Shown: piece by piece, positions 13,697-15,030 of the stretch
Position numbering within the stretch: position 1 is the stretch's first letter
How the letters are laid out: each line of letters begins with the position of its first letter
Assembly (NCBI GenBank): GCA_945861125.1
Contig: CAMASZ010000012.1
Location: forward strand, 1 to 15,030
Origin: Rickettsia typhi
GTDB lineage: Bacteria; Pseudomonadota; Alphaproteobacteria; Rickettsiales; UBA1997
DNA: 15,030 bases
Direction of reading: 5' to 3'
Program-made: the position numbers and the translations under genes
Notes under the pieces: model-generated
The model's database searches: none
What the model was told of the DNA's origin: nothing
What the model saw: the letters and a program-made list of their open reading frames with translations, nothing else

Positions 13697-15030
13697 TTAT
13701 GGAGTAGCGGGGGAGTGATCTGAAATATCTAATCTTCTTAAATCTTCCCCAGTTGTTTTTGGGTGCATAGATGGCAATCTTTGTTCCGCTAAAATTTGTG
13801 CAATAATATTAGATGCAATTTCTGATTTAGTTGTTGCTGGCGAATATTCTTCTATGCCTTTTTTAGATAAATTATCCCAAATATTTTTTGCATCAAAAAT
13901 TGCCATTTTTCTAAGATGTAATTCTACTTGTTGATCACTACTTTCCTCTATTTTTATTAATGGTTGATAAGCCAGTGGAGGTTCTGCTGATTTAAAACTA
14001 TCAAATTGTTGAGATGCTTTTGATCTATGCTCAAATTTTGATAATTTTTGAATTTGAGATTGAGATTCTTCTTGTAAATCAACGGCAGTATTTATAATTT
14101 TTTGATTAACTTCTAAACTCCCTGAATCAACAATATCAACTCCTCCTTTAGTTTTTTGAATTGTCATTTCTAAAGCTAAATTATCAGCTAATTCAATTAA
14201 ATCTTTTGAATCTTGGCGAGAAATTGAGTTTAATTTTCTTATAATTTCTGAATCTGTAATTTTTAAGTTATCAGCAAGTGGATAAGTTGTTAATCCGGTT
14301 TTATCTTTATCTATAGCATAAGCAAGAGCTGTAGAAATTATTTCTTGTCTATTTAAAACTGAAGAAGAAAAATGTTGAACAGCAAAAAGTGTAAATTTTA
14401 AAAATAGTAAATTATTAGTTAATTCTTCTCTTAAATTTTCATAGTAATTTTTTATATTACTATCAGTAAATATTGTTTCCTCTGAAGAAGATCTGGCTTT
14501 TAAAAGCAATGATTCTTGATAATCAGATCTTGATTTTTCCCAGCCATCATAAAATTCTTTTTGTTTTTCACAAATATTACTAGCCGTTAATTGTTTATCA
14601 CGAATAGCTATTAATTGAGGATTTGAATATTGTTTCATTAAATCTAAGGTAGATGGTGTTAATTTATCAGCATTGACAAGCCTTCTAATATTCAAAGCGC
14701 TTCTTGGATCTGTTAAACGTTGAGTATTGGCACCTAAATCAAACAAAGCTTCCATTGCAGCTGTTTTATTTTGCATTGCTGCAATTTCTATAGGAGTTAT
14801 GTCATTTTTCATAGCCTTATTAACATCAGCTCCTAATTCTTTTAGAGTTTTAATTGCTTCAACTTGACCCATTTGAGCAGCAATAAAAACAGGAGTTGCG
14901 CCATCTTTATGAGCAATATTAACATCAGCTCCTAATTCTTTTAGAGTTTTAATTGCTTCAACGTAACCATTGTAAGCAGCAGCATAAACAGGAGTTGCGC
15001 CATCTTTATAAGCAATATTAACATCAGCTC
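13697..15030 (-). CDS. Ankyrin-repeat protein, C-terminal part (cut by window edge)
   Basis: The frame is open to the right edge, so 443 C-terminal residues are visible and the start is outside; the ATG at 14872 lies mid-repeat and is not the start. The visible N-terminal part holds two full 33-residue ankyrin repeats (DGATPVYAAAYNGYVEAIKTLKELGADVN and a close copy) plus a third, diverged one (ITPIEIAAMQNKTAAMEALFDLGAN). The two repeats are 99 bases long and nearly identical in DNA. About 330 residues follow that I do not recognise: mostly helical, with charged heptad-like stretches (for example around DLQEESQSQIQKLSKFE), no membrane helix, and a tail ending ISDHSPATP. Such proteins in intracellular bacteria are often secreted into the host, but no secretion signal can be read here. 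Confidence 0.88.
   Translation of the reverse strand, partial: ADVNIAYKDGATPVYAAAYNGYVEAIKTLKELGADVNIAHKDGATPVFIAAQMGQVEAIKTLKELGADVNKAMKNDITPIEIAAMQNKTAAMEALFDLGANTQRLTDPRSALNIRRLVNADKLTPSTLDLMKQYSNPQLIAIRDKQLTASNICEKQKEFYDGWEKSRSDYQESLLLKARSSSEETIFTDSNIKNYYENLREELTNNLLFLKFTLFAVQHFSSSVLNRQEIISTALAYAIDKDKTGLTTYPLADNLKITDSEIIRKLNSISRQDSKDLIELADNLALEMTIQKTKGGVDIVDSGSLEVNQKIINTAVDLQEESQSQIQKLSKFEHRSKASQQFDSFKSAEPPLAYQPLIKIEESSDQQVELHLRKMAIFDAKNIWDNLSKKGIEEYSPATTKSEIASNIIAQILAEQRLPSMHPKTTGEDLRRLDISDHSPATP

Noticed and set aside
14822..15030. Tandem 99-base DNA repeats as a stand-alone repeat array
   Set aside because: The period equals 33 codons in the open ankyrin frame, so they are coding ankyrin repeats.

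Overview
The window is very AT-rich, tightly packed DNA from an alphaproteobacterium. The best guess is a host-associated Rickettsiales- or Holosporales-like lineage. Grounds for this are the alphaproteobacterial-type ribosomal protein S4, adjacent metX-metW, a divergent AroQ chorismate mutase of the long alphaproteobacterial kind, a HAD-IIA hydrolase with the DxWGVxHDG motif, genes with weak or invisible Shine-Dalgarno sites, and a large ankyrin-repeat protein. Keeping methionine synthesis makes it less reduced than classical Rickettsia. The order-level placement is inference.

Layout, left to right. (1) 1-3253, all minus strand: an envelope lipoprotein cluster. In transcription order it holds an LPP20-type lipoprotein, a 55-aa mini-lipoprotein, a longer LPP20-domain lipoprotein, a CsgG-like lipoprotein, and a HAD-family hydrolase cut by the window edge. 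The last four genes overlap or nearly touch. (2) 3492-5676, minus: lptF-lptG, the permease pair of the LPS export machine. (3) 5698-5907, plus: a lone thiS-like sulfur carrier whose start lies only 21 bases from lptF's divergent start. (4) 5957-11311, minus: a methionine-centred block, metX-metW-rlpA, then a repeat-filled gap, then metZ-yajQ-small membrane protein. (5) 11654-12532, plus: chorismate mutase, convergent with (6) rpsD (12592-13209, minus). (7) 13697 to the right edge, minus: the C-terminal part of an ankyrin protein whose 99-base repeats are nearly identical in DNA.

How the genes connect: MetX activates homoserine by acylation, MetW is its usual partner, and MetZ exchanges the acyl group for sulfide to give homocysteine. 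LptF/LptG, RlpA and the lipoprotein cluster all serve the outer envelope.

The most novel material is (a) the four-lipoprotein cluster, which recalls Vibrio FlgO/FlgP/FlgT but has no flagellar or curli gene in view, and (b) a family of about 170-205 base palindromic elements. These begin ATACCAA and end TTGGTAT. There are three full copies (8163-8335, 8337-8507, 11367-11572) and a possible miniature (13397-13435). They sit just upstream of metZ and metX. The central hairpin varies in a compensatory way between copies, and one copy carries a GC-rich hairpin insert flanked by a 7-base direct repeat.
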